A DNA stretch of 64,000 nt from JBIKWM01 sp044356305 (GTDB taxonomy: Bacteria > Bacteroidota > Bacteroidia > UBA10329): positions 1 through 64,000 of the forward strand of contig JBIKWM010000013.1 of NCBI GenBank assembly GCA_044356305.1. Direction: 5' to 3'. The notes under the pieces are model-generated. The model worked only from the letters and a program-made list of their open reading frames with translations. It searched no databases and was not told the DNA's origin. The position numbers and the translations under genes were made by a program. Within the stretch, counting starts at the first letter, position 1. Each line of letters opens with the position of its first letter. Below, piece by piece: positions 23,838 through 32,607 of the stretch.

Positions 23838-25628
23838 TTACCAAGGATACTTGTTCTGGTCAATGATCACAGCCGCGATGCGCCTGCGGGCCTCCTTGCT
23901 GTTGTATGGGGCTGTTTTGGTGAAACGCTTCAGGCCCATGGTCATCATGCGCAGCTCATCGCCTTCGGCAAACGACTCGAGGGCATCCTTGCCGTGTTTC
24001 CAGATGCTGTCGGCCACATCGTGTATGTACACCTGTGCCATGTCAATCTGCGGCTGGCAGGCGGCCTCACCGCGCTGACTGATGAGTTTCTCCACACGCA
24101 GCAGCGTGCTCTCGGCCACGTAAAGCCCGATCAGGATATCCGCGATGTTCATCAGAATCTCCTGCTCCTTGCTCAGGGTCATCATCAGTTTCTGAACCGC
24201 TGCACCGGCCACCAGCAGGGCGGCCTTTTTGAAGTTCTTGATGTACTTCTTCTCGGCTGCGAATAGGGCATTGTCCTCATCACCGAAATCCGGGATGCTC
24301 ATGAGCTCGCCCAGCACCTTCTGGCCAGGGCCCATCAGGTCAAGCTCACCTTTCATGGCCTTCTTGAGCATCATGTCAACAGTGAGCATCCGGTTGATCT
24401 CGTTGGTGCCCTCGAAAATGCGGTTGATTCGCGCATCGCGGTAGCCGCGCTCCATGGGGGCCTCGGCACTGTAGCCCATTCCACCGTAAATCTGCACACC
24501 CTCATCAATCACATAGTCCACAGCCTCTGAGCCATACACCTTAAGCATGGCGCACTCTATGGCGTAGCTGGCCACGCCTTTCACCTTGGCCTCCTCGGCA
24601 TCCATGCCGCCTGCTATCAGACTCTCGATGCAGTCCTCAATGTCCTGGCCAGCACGATATGTGGCGGCCTCGCAGGTGTAGGTCCAGATAGCCTGTTGGG
24701 CCAGCTTATGGCGTATGGCACCGTACTTCGCGATGGGACGGCCGAACTGCTCACGCTCGTTGGCATACTTCACACTTTTGGTGATGATCTGCTTGCAGGC
24801 CCCCAAAGCAGCGGCACCCAGCTTGATGCGGCCGATGTTGAGGATGTTCACCGCAATCTTGAATCCGTTGCCGCGCTCGCTCAGCAGATTCTCTACCGGT
24901 ACATTCACGTTGTTGAAGAACACCTGACGGGTCGATGAGCCCTTGATGCCCATCTTCTTCTCCTCAGCATTCAGCGTAATGCCCGGAGTGTCGCCTTCAA
25001 CAATGAATGCCGAAAGGTTGGCATCGTCATCAATCTTGGCAAACACCACGAAAACATTGGCAAACCCCGAGTTGGTGATCCACATTTTCTGACCGTTGAT
25101 CACATAATGGGTACCGGCTGCATTCAGCACCGCTTTGGTCTTGCCGCTATTGGCGTCTGACCCGGCACTGGGCTCTGTGAGCGCGTAGGCCGCTTTCCAC
25201 TCGCCAGTGGCAAGCTTTGGTAGGTACTTCGAGCGCTGAGCCTCATTGCCATAATACTGAATGGGCAATGTGCCGATGCCAGTGTGGGCCGAGATGGCCA
25301 CGCTGAATGAGTGCGCCCCACCTACAGACTCGGTGCTCAAAAGACCAGTGTTGAAACTTGCACCCATGCCCCCGTACTGCTCAGGTGTACTGATGGCCAG
25401 CAGACCCAGCTCACCGGCCCTGTCCATCAGGCTCGGCACCAGGCCCTCTTCCATGCTGTCTATCCTGTCAAGGAGAGGATGAATCTCCTTTTCCACGAAT
25501 TCGCGGCTGGTCTGAGCAATCATGAGCTGCTCCTCATTCCAGTTCTCCGCAATGAAAATGTCCTGGCAGTCCGTGTCGCGGATCAGCCATTCGCCTCCTT
25601 GGAGGGCTTTCTTCTCTACAGTTGCCAT
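23838..25628 (-). CDS. fadE: Acyl-CoA dehydrogenase (FadE-like)
   Basis: The 596-residue flavoenzyme should oxidise acyl-CoA to trans-2-enoyl-CoA, the first step of beta-oxidation. It has the acyl-CoA dehydrogenase N and middle domains (ALTEPSAGSDANSGKT, KMWITNSGFANVFVVFAK) and the C-terminal helical domain with the catalytic region IFEGTNEINRML. An extra domain of about 170 residues follows, typical of the long FadE-type enzymes in fadN-fadA-fadE operons. The start at 25628 (MATVEKKALQGGEW) was chosen; upstream in-frame codons fall in the intergenic hairpin. It is the last gene of the operon, after the thiolase. Confidence 0.92.
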   Translation of the reverse strand: MATVEKKALQGGEWLIRDTDCQDIFIAENWNEEQLMIAQTSREFVEKEIHPLLDRIDSMEEGLVPSLMDRAGELGLLAISTPEQYGGMGASFNTGLLSTESVGGAHSFSVAISAHTGIGTLPIQYYGNEAQRSKYLPKLATGEWKAAYALTEPSAGSDANSGKTKAVLNAAGTHYVINGQKMWITNSGFANVFVVFAKIDDDANLSAFIVEGDTPGITLNAEEKKMGIKGSSTRQVFFNNVNVPVENLLSERGNGFKIAVNILNIGRIKLGAAALGACKQIITKSVKYANEREQFGRPIAKYGAIRHKLAQQAIWTYTCEAATYRAGQDIEDCIESLIAGGMDAEEAKVKGVASYAIECAMLKVYGSEAVDYVIDEGVQIYGGMGYSAEAPMERGYRDARINRIFEGTNEINRMLTVDMMLKKAMKGELDLMGPGQKVLGELMSIPDFGDEDNALFAAEKKYIKNFKKAALLVAGAAVQKLMMTLSKEQEILMNIADILIGLYVAESTLLRVEKLISQRGEAACQPQIDMAQVYIHDVADSIWKHGKDALESFAEGDELRMMTMGLKRFTKTAPYNSKEARRRIAAVIIDQNKYPW

Positions 25629-25673
25629 GGTTATTAAGCGTTTGAAGTTTAAAGTTGTGGATTGAAGGTTAAA

Positions 25674-25726
25674 GCTTCGAGGCTTAAGCTTCAAGCGCTT
25701 GCGGCTTGAAGCTTAAGCCTCGAAGC
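25674..25726. repeat. Perfect 23-bp hairpin between thiolase and acyl-CoA dehydrogenase genes
   Basis: Positions 25674-25696 and 25704-25726 are exact reverse complements (arm begins GCTTCGAGGCTTAAGC) with a 7-base loop. It lies between the stop of the thiolase gene and the start of the acyl-CoA dehydrogenase gene, both read on the minus strand. No T-run follows on that strand, so it is not a classical terminator. It may stabilise or divide the operon mRNA. Confidence 0.7.
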
Positions 25727-25729
25727 CGT

Positions 25730-26905
25730 TTACATCATTTCAAAAATTCCAGCAGCGCCCTGCCCGGTGCCCACGCACATGGTTACCATGCCGTACCTGC
25801 CTTTGCGCAGCTTCAACTCATTCAATATCTGAACGGTCAGTTTGCCTCCGGTACAGCCCAAGGGGTGACCGAGGGCAATGGCGCCACCATTCACATTGAG
25901 GCGGCCTGGGTCGATGCCCAAGGTGCGCTGAATGGCCAATGACTGCGAAGCGAACGCCTCATTGAGTTCTATCAGGTCGATGTCAGCCAGTTGCAGCCCA
26001 GCCTGTTTCAATGCTTTGGGGATGGCGGTGATGGGGCCCACACCCATCACGCGAGGCTCAAGGCCTGTTACGGCATAGGTGACCACGTGTGCAATGGGCT
26101 GAACACCGAGTTCCTTCAGTTTCCGTTCAGATACCACCATCACAAACGCAGCACCGTCTGATGTCTGCGAGCTGTTGCCTGCGGTGACACTTCCGGTTGG
26201 TTTGAACACCGGCTTCAGTTTGGCCAATTTGTCAATGGCAGTGTCCTTGCGCGGGCCTTCATCGGTATCAACAATGTACTCGCGCTCCCTGCGTTTCTCA
26301 TCGCCATCGAGATATACCTGCTTCACGGTGATGGGCACAATGCCGCTCTTGAACCTTCCGGCCTCGATGGCGGCAATGGCCTTTTGATGGGAATGGTAAG
26401 AGAACTCATCCTGATCCTCGCGGCTGATATTGTAATCTGCGGCCACCTGCTCGGCCGTGAGGCCCATGCCCCAGTACCAGTCGCTGTGGTTGCGCGCCAC
26501 ATCCACGTTGGGCATAACGGTCCATCCGCCAAATGGCATGGGGCTCATCACCTCCACCCCACCGGCAATGATGCAGTCGGCCATGCCGCTGTTGATCTTG
26601 CCCGCTGCAATAGCAATGGTCTCAAGGCCCGATGAGCAGTAGCGGTTCACGGTCATGCCCGGCACCTTAACGGTGTCGAGGCCCATGAGGCTCACCATCC
26701 GCCCGATGTTGAGCCCTTGTTCGGCCTCTGGGGTGGCGTTGCCCACTATGACATCGTCAATGGTGTCTTTGTCCAGATTGGGCACGCTCCGAACTAACTG
26801 ACGTATCACATCAGCGGCCAGGTCATCGGGCCTTGTGAAACGGAACAGTCCGCGAGGGGCCTTGCCTACCGCGCTGCGGTATCCTGCTATGATGTATGCA
26901 TCCAT
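25730..26905 (-). CDS. fadA: Acetyl-CoA acyltransferase (thiolase, FadA-like)
   Basis: The 391-residue enzyme cleaves 3-ketoacyl-CoA with CoA to acetyl-CoA and a shortened acyl-CoA. The nucleophile is Cys90 in VNRYCSSGLETI. The His of GGAIALGHPLGCTGGK and the second Cys in CVGTGQGAAG complete the active site. The start at 26905 (MDAYIIAGYRSAVGK) is the normal beginning of the family; an upstream in-frame start is not supported. It lies between the MORN protein gene and the acyl-CoA dehydrogenase gene in the order seen in fadN-fadA-fadE operons, with a strong hairpin after its stop. Confidence 0.93.
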   Translation of the reverse strand: MDAYIIAGYRSAVGKAPRGLFRFTRPDDLAADVIRQLVRSVPNLDKDTIDDVIVGNATPEAEQGLNIGRMVSLMGLDTVKVPGMTVNRYCSSGLETIAIAAGKINSGMADCIIAGGVEVMSPMPFGGWTVMPNVDVARNHSDWYWGMGLTAEQVAADYNISREDQDEFSYHSHQKAIAAIEAGRFKSGIVPITVKQVYLDGDEKRREREYIVDTDEGPRKDTAIDKLAKLKPVFKPTGSVTAGNSSQTSDGAAFVMVVSERKLKELGVQPIAHVVTYAVTGLEPRVMGVGPITAIPKALKQAGLQLADIDLIELNEAFASQSLAIQRTLGIDPGRLNVNGGAIALGHPLGCTGGKLTVQILNELKLRKGRYGMVTMCVGTGQGAAGIFEMM

Positions 26906-26979
26906 CTTCTTATCGTAGATTGCTGATTGTTGATTGATGAAGTCGGTATCTGATGTGCCTAATCCTTTCTCCTGTTCCT

Positions 26980-27546
26980 TCACTTCCCTAATGACTGAGT
27001 CTCCTTTGACTTCAGGGCCTCCACCGGCACCCCGTTCTGGGAGATGAGTATGCCATCCTTATAAACGAACGTGGTTTTGAGGTCGCCCCTGCTGTTATAC
27101 AGTTTCCATTCGCCCTCCTTCTTTCCCTTGATGTACTTGCCTTCCGAGCGTATCTCGCCCGAGTTCAGGTAATACCATACCCACACCCCGGTTTTTAGCC
27201 CAAAATCGTACTCGCCCTCCTGCTTGTTGGCCCCGGTGTAGTAGAATTTCTTTTCATAGCCATGCTTTCGGCCATCGAAATACTCGCACTCCTCCATAAG
27301 GGTTCCGCTGTGCGGGTAAAAGCGTTTGCACAGGCCGTGCTTCTTGTCGTTGAGATAATTGATCTCGGCAATGCAGATGTACGAGGCCGAGTAGGTCTTC
27401 CAAAGGCCCTGTTTGCGCTCGTACTCATCGCGCATGTTGCGGTGCTTGTCTTTGGGCGATGCAAACTTGGGCCGCTCATATGACTGAGCGGCCGAGGTCA
27501 GCGATATGGCCGAAAGAGCAAGCATGTACAACGTCTGGCGATTCAT
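26980..27546 (-). CDS. Exported MORN-repeat-like protein
   Basis: The 188-residue protein has a signal peptide (MNRQTLYMLALSAISLTSAAQ). Repeats with the MORN/YwqK pattern (G-x-W-K-x-Y/F-Y-x-N-G) follow: KQGLWKTYSA, HGLCKRFYPHSGTL, HGYEKKFYYTGA, TGVWVWYYLNSGEI and EGEWKLYNSRGDL. Such repeats form beta hairpins; the role in Bacteroidota is unknown. It lies between the FadN-like and FadA-like genes in the beta-oxidation operon. The ATG at 27546 was preferred over an upstream GTG at 27552. An envelope protein inside a fatty-acid operon is unusual and could be involved in fatty-acid uptake, but this is speculation. Confidence 0.75.
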   Translation of the reverse strand: MNRQTLYMLALSAISLTSAAQSYERPKFASPKDKHRNMRDEYERKQGLWKTYSASYICIAEINYLNDKKHGLCKRFYPHSGTLMEECEYFDGRKHGYEKKFYYTGANKQEGEYDFGLKTGVWVWYYLNSGEIRSEGKYIKGKKEGEWKLYNSRGDLKTTFVYKDGILISQNGVPVEALKSKETQSLGK

Positions 27547-27575
27547 GGGCACCCGGTTGAGGAGCCTTGAAGGTA

Positions 27576-29969
27576 TCAGTTTCTCAGTGGTTTACCAGAT
27601 GTCACAAGGCTCTGCATCCGTTCCTGACTCTTACGTGTCATGGCCAGTTTGAGGAATGCCTTGCGCTCAAGTTCAAGGAGGTATTTCTCGCTCACCTGGG
27701 TGGGTTCGCTCAGGTCGCCACCGGCCAGCACGTAACCGAACTCCTCGCTTATGGTGCGGTCATGCTCGCTGATGTAGCCACCGCTCTCCATGCTGCGGGC
27801 CCCGGCCACAAACATTCCGAGCGATTTTTTGCCCAATACGGTGATGTCCTTGCGCTCCACCGGGCGTGTGTAGCCCTTGCCGTGTAGGTCGAGCACCACT
27901 TCTTTGGCACGGGCTATTCTGCGGTCGCTGGCCACGATCACCTCATCTACGCCCTTGCGCAGCAGCCCTAGATCCATGGCCTCGTGAGCCGATGTGGCCA
28001 CTTTGGCCATGCCCACGGTGAGAAACCGTTCCTTGAACGCCGGCAACGGTAGATTATCCTTCTGCATCTCATCGCTGGCGCGGAGGGTGAACTCTTTTGA
28101 TCCTGCTCCTGCGGGAATGACCCCGGCACCGAACTCTACCAGACCGATGTAGGTCTCGGCAGCAGCCACGGCCCGGTCGGCATGCAGTACAATCTCGCAG
28201 CCTCCGCCCAAGGTCAGGCCATGTGGAGCCACCACAACAGGTATGGATGAATAGCGAATGCGCATCACCGCGTTCTGGAATGCCCTGACAGCGATGTCCA
28301 ACTCTTCCACCTCCTGTTCGGCCGCGAGCATGAAAATCATTCCCAAGTTGGCCCCGGCACTGAAATTCTCCCCGTTGTTGGCGATCACCAGACCCTTCCA
28401 ATCACCTTGCTCGGCCATGTCTATAGCCTTGTTGATGCCAGCGATCACCTCGCCCCCGATGGTGTTCATCTTGGTGTGAAACTCGAGGTTCAGCACGCCA
28501 TCGCCAATGTCGAACAGGGTGCATCCGGCATTTTTCCACACCACGTTGGTATCGCGCAGATGGTCGAGAATGATCTTGCCATCTAGGCCTCCAACAGTTT
28601 TGTAGCCTTGGCTGGCCACATCATAGTAGTTCAGTTTTCCTCCCTCCACCTTATAGAATGATGAACAGCCTTTGGCCAGCATGTCATACACCCATTGGGC
28701 GGGTTTCTTACCGGCTGCTTCCATGGCGGCCACGGTGTCTTTCACACCCAAAGCATCCCATGTTTCGAATGGACCGAGCTGCCATCCGAAACCGGCCCGG
28801 AGCGCGTCATCGATCTTATACAGATCATCAGAAATTTCGGGAATGCGGTTGCTCACATATTGAAACAGACCGTAGAATGACTTCCTATAAAAATCTCCAG
28901 CCTTGTCCTTGCCCCCTGCCAAGATGCGCATGCGCTTCTTCAGGTTGTCCTCCTGCCGTGCGGCAGTGAGCGTAGCAAAGTTGACCTTCTCCGATGGCTT
29001 GTATTCCAAGGTCTTGAGGTCGAGTTCAAGGATAGCCTTGCCTTCTTTTTTAAAGAAACCCTGGCCCGATTTAGATCCGAACCAGCCCTTCTCAACCATC
29101 TTGGTCACATAGTCCGGAATGTCGAACAGGTGATTGGCCTCATCGTTCGGGCAGTTTTGCTTGAGTCCGTTGGCCACATGCACAAGGGTATCGAGGCCCA
29201 CCACATCGCAGGTGCGGAAGGTGGCACTCTTCGGACGGCCTAAGACGGAGCCGGTGAGTTTGTCCACCTCACTCACGGTGAGGCCCATTTCCCCGACCAG
29301 ATGGAACAGGGCCTGAATGCTGTACACACCTACCCTGTTGGCAATGAATGCTGGCGTGTCCTTGCACAGCACCATGGTCTTCCCGAGGAACTTGTCACCA
29401 TATTCCATTAGGAAATCGGTGACGGCAGGGTCAGTCTTCGGGGTGGGGATGATCTCGAGAAGCTTGAGATAGCGGGGCGGATTGAAGAAGTGCGACCCGG
29501 CAAAATGGCGCTGGAAATCCTCGCTCCGTCCGTCCAGCATCATGTGAATGGGAATACCCGATGTGTTGCTGGTGATCAGGGTTCCAGGCCTACGGAATTT
29601 CTCGACATTCTCAAATACCCGCTGTTTGATGTCAAGACGCTCCACAACCACTTCTATGACCCAATCGCAATCAGCGATGCGGGGCATATCGTCATCAAAA
29701 TTGCCCGTGCTGATGCGGGAGGCGAACTCCTTTTTATACAGCGGGGCCGGGTTGTTCTTGATGGCAAACTCGAGGCTGCTGTTCACAATGCGGTTCCGCA
29801 CAGGTCTGTCGGCCAGAGTGAGGCCTTTGGCGGTCTCCTCGGCACTCAGTTCGCGCGGCACGATGTCGAGCAGAAGCACTTGCACGCCCACATTGGCGAA
29901 GTGGCAGGCAATGCGGGATCCCATCACGCCTGATCCAAGGACGGCTACTTTACGGATGTCTCTTTTCAT
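27576..29969 (-). CDS. fadN: 3-hydroxyacyl-CoA dehydrogenase / enoyl-CoA hydratase fusion (FadN-like)
   Basis: This 797-residue bifunctional enzyme carries out hydration and NAD-dependent dehydrogenation in beta-oxidation. The N-terminal half is the dehydrogenase, with the NAD motif VLGSGVMGSRI (Gly12, Gly14, Gly17) and a catalytic His in AGSHFFNPPRYL. The C-terminal half (from about 430) is an enoyl-CoA hydratase/isomerase fold, with the oxyanion-hole stretches FSAGANLGM and GLTLGGGCEI. The dehydrogenase-first order matches FadN of Gram-positive bacteria rather than E. coli FadB. The ATG at 29969 is followed by KRDIRKVAVLGSG. It is the second gene of the operon, 102 bases after the MarR gene. 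Confidence 0.92.
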   Translation of the reverse strand: MKRDIRKVAVLGSGVMGSRIACHFANVGVQVLLLDIVPRELSAEETAKGLTLADRPVRNRIVNSSLEFAIKNNPAPLYKKEFASRISTGNFDDDMPRIADCDWVIEVVVERLDIKQRVFENVEKFRRPGTLITSNTSGIPIHMMLDGRSEDFQRHFAGSHFFNPPRYLKLLEIIPTPKTDPAVTDFLMEYGDKFLGKTMVLCKDTPAFIANRVGVYSIQALFHLVGEMGLTVSEVDKLTGSVLGRPKSATFRTCDVVGLDTLVHVANGLKQNCPNDEANHLFDIPDYVTKMVEKGWFGSKSGQGFFKKEGKAILELDLKTLEYKPSEKVNFATLTAARQEDNLKKRMRILAGGKDKAGDFYRKSFYGLFQYVSNRIPEISDDLYKIDDALRAGFGWQLGPFETWDALGVKDTVAAMEAAGKKPAQWVYDMLAKGCSSFYKVEGGKLNYYDVASQGYKTVGGLDGKIILDHLRDTNVVWKNAGCTLFDIGDGVLNLEFHTKMNTIGGEVIAGINKAIDMAEQGDWKGLVIANNGENFSAGANLGMIFMLAAEQEVEELDIAVRAFQNAVMRIRYSSIPVVVAPHGLTLGGGCEIVLHADRAVAAAETYIGLVEFGAGVIPAGAGSKEFTLRASDEMQKDNLPLPAFKERFLTVGMAKVATSAHEAMDLGLLRKGVDEVIVASDRRIARAKEVVLDLHGKGYTRPVERKDITVLGKKSLGMFVAGARSMESGGYISEHDRTISEEFGYVLAGGDLSEPTQVSEKYLLELERKAFLKLAMTRKSQERMQSLVTSGKPLRN

Positions 29970-30071
29970 TTTTTTATGTGACTGGTTACCTATCGGTAAG
30001 TGGTTCAGCGGTTCAGTTTGTCAGGGTCCGTGGTCTGTGGCGAATAGCGAATGGATGTGGATTCTGATCTC

Positions 30072-30548
30072 TTAGCTCAAAGTCGCGGTACTCACTTTTT
30101 CAGTGATGGTCTTATTCTCAATGATGCGGTTGATCATGTCGCTCACCTCGAAGAAAATGCGCAGCTTATCTTCTGGAACGGCCTGACGCACCACCTTGTT
30201 GAAGGTCACCACGCCCATTTTGGCCAGCTCGCGCTTGTGTCGGCCCTGCTCAGTGAGAAATACCCTGGTCACCCGGCCATCGGTCGGATCAGCCGTGCGG
30301 TAAATGTCGCCCTTCTCTTCCATGGCTTTGAGCATGCGCGTCAGGCTGCCGGGCTCCATGCCGAGTTTGGGCGCAATCTTGGTTGCGGGGGTTCCTTTTT
30401 CGAGGTCGATGTTCAGAAGCACGTACCCTGTAGAAGCGGTGATGTCATAGGGCGCACCACTGGTGTTGTAGAGCTTGGCAATTGCCTGCCATCCTGTTTT
30501 CATCCTGAAACAGACCGATTCCTCGGTGGTCAGACCCTTCTTTTTCAT
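30072..30548 (-). CDS. MarR family transcriptional regulator
   Basis: The 158-residue regulator has a winged helix-turn-helix at about 50-100 (ATKIAPKLGMEPGSLTRML, then the wing DPTDGRVTRVFLTEQG) and helices at both ends for dimerisation. MarR proteins repress by binding palindromes and let go when a small ligand binds; acyl-CoA is the obvious candidate here because the next genes encode beta-oxidation. It is the first gene of the operon, and two palindromes lie 29-75 bases upstream of its ATG. Ligand and targets are inferred. Confidence 0.9.
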   Translation of the reverse strand: MKKKGLTTEESVCFRMKTGWQAIAKLYNTSGAPYDITASTGYVLLNIDLEKGTPATKIAPKLGMEPGSLTRMLKAMEEKGDIYRTADPTDGRVTRVFLTEQGRHKRELAKMGVVTFNKVVRQAVPEDKLRIFFEVSDMINRIIENKTITEKVSTATLS

Positions 30549-30576
30549 TGCGGGACAAAGGTAAACGCTCGTTTAT

Positions 30577-30623
30577 TATGCGTGCATAGCATTTCGAATA
30601 AATTTATTACACATGCATTGTAA
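30577..30623. promoter_or_regulatory. Candidate MarR operator pair
   Basis: Two palindromes lie just upstream of the MarR gene. TATGCGTGCATA (30577-30588) is a perfect 5-2-5 inverted repeat. TTACA (30607-30611) and TGTAA (30619-30623) flank a TGCAT core. Both contain TGCAT. The position fits autoregulation and control of the fad operon. Confidence 0.45.
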
Positions 30624-30795
30624 ATGAGGTTTGTCAAATTCATGATTCAATTATTCGCCTGAAAGTGAGGATGTTTAGCGTTTGGCCGACTTTTCGGGTC
30701 TCGCCTATCAGCTGAATGGGCAGTTTAGATGGCGTGAGGCTACTTTCACCCGCCCTTAGGATTTTTCGTTTACCCGAGGCTAATTGCTGATTTTA

Positions 30796-31698
30796 ATGAG
30801 ACAGACTCCCGAATTGCCTATGCTAGCCACAGCACTTCTCCTTTTTGGAGCTTGCGGACAGCGCGAGGATATCCGGCCCTATGCGCCCACCGAGGTGTTT
30901 CCCACTGACGCAGTGCTTTCGACCATCGAGCCGAAACGGGCCATGATCGTGATAGCACATGACGATGACATGTGCGCCATGTCGGGCACCATATCCATGC
31001 TCAACAGCAGCGGTTGGGAAATTGCGGTTCTCAGTTTCGGCAACGTGCCTGAGCGCATGAAGGCCCAGACCGAAGCGTGCAGGGAAATCCTCGATACGGT
31101 CATGTTCATTCCTATGGCCCCCGATCAGTATCGAACTGATATTACCCCGGATATGAAGCCGTACGAGGCTCTCCCGAAGTCTGATTTTGCGGTTGTGTTC
31201 AAGTCAGACCTGATCCGTGGCGAATACGAGTCTCGCATCAATGCCTATGACCCTCAGGTCATTTTCACACTCGACAACGAAATTGGAGGATACGGCCATC
31301 CTGAACATGTCTTTGTGAGCCAGATGGTGCTCGACCTTGCTTCGGAGAATAGGATAAACCCGCGCTACGTTTATCAGAGTGTGTTCACCGACCACATGGA
31401 GCAGACTATCATGGAGCGTCTTTCGGGGCTGATGAAAGGCTGGGGGTTTGATGGCGATGGATGGCAGAAGGCGCAGAGAACCTACGGTGTGAGTGGAATG
31501 CCAGAGCCCACCGTTCAGTTCGATATTAAGAAACAGGCCGCAGTTAAAATGGACTACCTGCGCTCGTACAATGAGCGTGAGCGCAAAGTGATCGGGTTCT
31601 ACCTCCCCGCATTCGAAGATTACGATGCTGAGGAGTACTTTGGGATATTTGACCGTGAGTTTTTCAGGGTGATTGAGATTGAGAGTCAAGTAAGCTGA
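30796..31698 (+). CDS. PIG-L family deacetylase, lipoprotein
   Basis: The 300-residue protein has a lipoprotein signal (LLLFGACG, Cys at about residue 20). The LmbE/PIG-L zinc-hydrolase fold follows: the metal motif is AHDDDMCAMSGT near residue 55 (family AHPDDE) and a later metal-ligand motif is GYGHPEHVFVSQ. Members remove acetyl groups from N-acetylglucosamine-type sugars; the substrate here is unknown. The family motif differs from the usual by Asp for Pro and Glu, so activity is uncertain. The ATG at 30796 was chosen over a TTG at 30784. Confidence 0.8.
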   Translation: MRQTPELPMLATALLLFGACGQREDIRPYAPTEVFPTDAVLSTIEPKRAMIVIAHDDDMCAMSGTISMLNSSGWEIAVLSFGNVPERMKAQTEACREILDTVMFIPMAPDQYRTDITPDMKPYEALPKSDFAVVFKSDLIRGEYESRINAYDPQVIFTLDNEIGGYGHPEHVFVSQMVLDLASENRINPRYVYQSVFTDHMEQTIMERLSGLMKGWGFDGDGWQKAQRTYGVSGMPEPTVQFDIKKQAAVKMDYLRSYNERERKVIGFYLPAFEDYDAEEYFGIFDREFFRVIEIESQVS

Positions 31699-31794
31699 GT
31701 TGTTGAGATGGTCCATTTTTTCGTACCGGGACAGACCTGTGCATTCATATCACCTTTCGCATCTCCTTCGCAGAAATAAGAAAGACACCGACAG

Positions 31795-32565
31795 ATGAGG
31801 ATCCTGCCTTTGACCTTCGTGCTAGTGGCTTTGGCTGCAAGCATTGCCATCGCACAGAAACCACGCGAACGTTTCTACAGTACAGGTCAGATAGCGAGCC
31901 GCGAGACACCAGTTGCCTGGCCAGGCGATGCCTCGGGGCAGTTCAGGCAGGAACGCGTGCAGGTTTTTGACCGCAGGGGCAACGAGGTTTTTGAAGGGCA
32001 TAGGCGCAGTTTTGGGGGCCATGCCACGGTCGATCTGCAATATCACCCGAACGGAGGTGTGAGCCGCATTGAAGTGAGCGAGGCCCCTGATGCCGGAATT
32101 CAGTGGTACAGGGCGCGTTACACCCTCGATGTAGAGGGCAATATCACTGATGAACAGGTACAGAGCCACGATGACCATACAACCCTGACCGGACCGGGAC
32201 CCGCGGTTCTGCCGGTGCCCAGGCCGCAGCCTCCCCGGCCTGATGCCTGCGCGGTGCCTATGCAGACCCAGATTGTGCTGCACAACCTGCAGCGCATGCC
32301 CTACGAACTGCGCTTGGTGGGCCTCTACGGCACAGTGAACGGCAGGGAGTATGTGCAGATGATTGGACCTGGACAGCAACTGGTGTCGCACCAGTTAACA
32401 ATGGCCGAGCGTTTCCTACAACCAGAGGAGATGTTTGAGCTGTACCAGCGAAATCCCGCCACGGGTCAGTGGGTGCGGCTCCCTTTCGGCACCATACCCA
32501 TGCGCATTTTGAGCGGTGGATCTCAGGTGCGCACCTACGAATTCTATTGGCTCGAGGGCCTATAA
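31795..32565 (+). CDS. Exported protein of unknown function
   Basis: The 256-residue protein has a signal peptide (MRILPLTFVLVALAASIAIAQ). The first part holds tyrosine- and glycine-rich short repeats reminiscent of YwqK/RHS-type hairpins (FYSTGQIASRE, VDLQYHPNGGVSRIE). A Pro-rich linker (about 138-150) is followed by a beta-rich domain of about 100 residues. No family is recognised with confidence. It lies alone between the PIG-L gene and the carboxylase gene, on the same strand. Confidence 0.65.
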   Translation: MRILPLTFVLVALAASIAIAQKPRERFYSTGQIASRETPVAWPGDASGQFRQERVQVFDRRGNEVFEGHRRSFGGHATVDLQYHPNGGVSRIEVSEAPDAGIQWYRARYTLDVEGNITDEQVQSHDDHTTLTGPGPAVLPVPRPQPPRPDACAVPMQTQIVLHNLQRMPYELRLVGLYGTVNGREYVQMIGPGQQLVSHQLTMAERFLQPEEMFELYQRNPATGQWVRLPFGTIPMRILSGGSQVRTYEFYWLEGL

Positions 32566-32574
32566 CGGGTCGCG

Positions 32575-32582
32575 TACATTTG
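32575..32582 (+). promoter_or_regulatory. Candidate -7 promoter box for the carboxylase gene
   Basis: TACATTTG is an exact match to TAnnTTTG. A transcript starting about seven bases downstream would leave a leader of about 20 bases before the ATG at 32608 but almost none before the ATG at 32593, which supports the later start. Confidence 0.5.
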
Positions 32583-32607
32583 GCGCACACCTATGCATCA
32601 AGGCGCC

